Positions 4,187 to 5,649 of a DNA stretch of 5,649 nucleotides are shown piece after piece. Numbering within the stretch: position 1 is the stretch's first letter; the number at the start of each line of letters is the position of its first letter. The DNA is from an uncultured Saprospiraceae bacterium (GTDB taxonomy: Bacteria; Bacteroidota; Bacteroidia; Chitinophagales; Saprospiraceae). Position numbers and translations under genes: made by a program. The notes beneath the pieces were generated by a model. It ran no database searches and was not told the origin of the DNA. It saw only the letters and a list, made by a program, of their open reading frames with translations. The stretch is taken from assembly GCA_937930625.1 (NCBI GenBank), contig CALHBW010000223.1:1-5649 (forward strand), given 5' to 3'.

Positions 4187-5626
4187 TCAATCAACATTAT
4201 CATACAAAAACGAATTATTTTCTTTCAACATCGGCTCTTCTTCGTCGGTGAGTGTCCATTTGGACGTGGTGCTTTCGGAAGAGTGTGGTACATCTTCCAA
4301 AGCAATTTTTCGACGCATGTATGCCGGTTCATTTTCCAAATCTACGAGGGTATTGGGGTTGTTGAGTTTGACGGGATTGGGGTTGGCGGGTTGTTTGTAT
4401 TCGTAGTCATTTTGTGACAATGGTTTTGGGGCATCACTCGAATATTTACGAATGTAAGGCTCGTCAAAACTGCCATTCCCAACGGGCGGCTGCTCTGATG
4501 TCGGACGCACATCATCGAACTCGAATGTCACTGTATTTTCTGTCTCAGTAGGTGTATCTTCAAGGATAATCTCGCTGACGACCTTTGATTCATACTTGTC
4601 GTAAGTATTGTTATTCACCGGAATAGACACCTTTGTACGCTGCGTTTCGTGCTTGCGTTGTCCACCACGCCCTTCTTCAAATCCGGTAGCGATAATTGTG
4701 ACACAGATTTTATCGCCCAATGACTCATCATAACAATTACCCCAAATCAAATCCGTCTCATTTCCGGCTTCTTCTTGCACGTATTCGGTAATTTCAAAAA
4801 TCTCATCCATCGTCACCTCTTTCACGCCCGAAGTGATGTTGAGCAGGATATGTTGTGCGCCTCTGATGTCATTTTCTTCCAATAACGGACAGTTCAATGC
4901 TTCCTCCACCGAGCGACGCGCACGATTCTCGCCTTCGACGGTAGAAGTACCCATTATCGCCACGCCACTGCCGCGCATGACGGTGTTGACATCCTCAAAA
5001 TCGACGTTGATGTAACCCGGTACGGTGATGATTTCGGCGATACCTTTGGCAGCTACGGTCAGTATATCGTCGGCTTTGGCGAAGGCATCCGAGAGGGCAA
5101 GATTGCCGTGTATTTCTCGTAATTTATCATTGGAAACGATGATGATGGTATCAACATGTTTTTTCAATTCTTCTAAGCCTTCGACTGCGTGATTATTGCG
5201 TCGGCGACCTTCAAATGCAAAAGGCAAAGTCACAATTGCAACTGTTAGAATATCAAGTTCTTGTGCGGCTTTCGCGACTATCGGCGCAGCACCCGTACCC
5301 GTACCGCCACCCATGCCGGCAGTGATGAACAACATACGTGTATCATCGCCCAAAAACTGACGAACTTCTTCAATAGATTCGATACAGGCTTCCTTGCCGA
5401 TATTGGGGCGCGACCCGGCACCACGACCTTCCGTAAGGCTCGGTCCGAGTTGGATTTTAGTATTGACCGGACAGACTTCCATCGCCTGACTATCGGTATT
5501 TGAAATGGCAAAATTTACGCCGACAATACCTTGATTGAACATGTGCGTGACCGCATTGCTACCGCCACCACCGACTCCGATTACCTTGATTATCGAGGAC
5601 TTCTCTTCAGGAATATTGAATTGCAT
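4187..5626 (-). CDS. ftsZ: Cell division protein FtsZ
   Basis: A complete 479-residue tubulin-like GTPase that forms the cytokinetic Z ring at mid-cell. The N-terminal glycine-rich loop GVGGGGSNAV is at 17-26 and the tubulin signature GGGTGTG at 106-112. The T7 loop NVDFED (207-212) carries D209 and D212, the residues that complete the GTPase site of the next subunit. The globular part ends near residue 320. A linker of about 110 residues follows, rich in Asn, Pro, Thr and Glu, then PAYMRRK (434-440), the conserved peptide that binds FtsA-type membrane anchors. A further acidic tail ends NSFLYDNVD. This long tail after the peptide is, from memory, typical of Bacteroidota. The ATG at 5626 gives the normal N-terminus. 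Only 23 AT-rich bases lie upstream in the window, so whether ftsA or other division genes precede it cannot be seen. It ends at a hairpin and terminator. Confidence 0.98.
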   Translation of the reverse strand: MQFNIPEEKSSIIKVIGVGGGGSNAVTHMFNQGIVGVNFAISNTDSQAMEVCPVNTKIQLGPSLTEGRGAGSRPNIGKEACIESIEEVRQFLGDDTRMLFITAGMGGGTGTGAAPIVAKAAQELDILTVAIVTLPFAFEGRRRNNHAVEGLEELKKHVDTIIIVSNDKLREIHGNLALSDAFAKADDILTVAAKGIAEIITVPGYINVDFEDVNTVMRGSGVAIMGTSTVEGENRARRSVEEALNCPLLEENDIRGAQHILLNITSGVKEVTMDEIFEITEYVQEEAGNETDLIWGNCYDESLGDKICVTIIATGFEEGRGGQRKHETQRTKVSIPVNNNTYDKYESKVVSEIILEDTPTETENTVTFEFDDVRPTSEQPPVGNGSFDEPYIRKYSSDAPKPLSQNDYEYKQPANPNPVKLNNPNTLVDLENEPAYMRRKIALEDVPHSSESTTSKWTLTDEEEPMLKENNSFLYDNVD

Positions 5627-5649
5627 AATTTAATTTTTAATGGTTAATG

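Noticed and set aside
5278..5511. Minus- and plus-strand open frames inside ftsZ
   Set aside because: They are in other frames of a long, strongly conserved gene and encode nothing recognisable.

Overview
The window looks like a piece of a Bacteroidota chromosome. The FtsZ has the C-terminal layout I associate with that phylum: a long linker, a PAYMRRK peptide, then an acidic extension ending NSFLYDNVD. None of the start codons I checked has a purine-rich Shine-Dalgarno sequence in front of it; they follow A/T-rich leaders, as is usual in Bacteroidota. I cannot name a genus. Every gene I can support lies on the minus strand, so transcription runs from high to low coordinates.

Right (4187-5649): a complete ftsZ. 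Its stop is followed by a long imperfect hairpin (4110-4183) and then a good intrinsic terminator (4035-4068), so the ftsZ transcript probably ends there. Middle (1520-3768): an AT-rich island of seven small genes in the order DUF-A, s1, s2, s3, DUF-B, s4, s5. DUF-A and DUF-B are close paralogues with a nucleotidyltransferase-type signature (GS, nine residues, DID). They resemble a family I remember as DUF6932. s1 to s4 are 75-77 residue paralogues with a shared C-terminal half ending K-L-(T/M)-P-L, and s5 is a distant relative. DUF-A/s1 and DUF-B/s4 are offset by exactly 1272 bases, the mark of a tandem duplication. Each DUF gene is tightly joined to a small gene, by a 17-base overlap or a 1-base gap.

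Left (1-1425): a complete moeA for molybdenum cofactor synthesis, then the first 30 codons of a membrane or exported protein that leaves the window. Nearly every larger intergenic space holds a strong inverted repeat: 170-232, 1446-1513 (a perfect 68-base palindrome), 3890-3929 (a perfect 40-base palindrome) and 4110-4183.

ftsZ and moeA are housekeeping genes with no evident link to the island. The island is the accessory part. My working idea is a duplicated two-component module in which a putative nucleotidyltransferase pairs with a small helical partner, with extra copies of the partner. A toxin-antitoxin or immunity role is possible, but the sequence alone does not show it.
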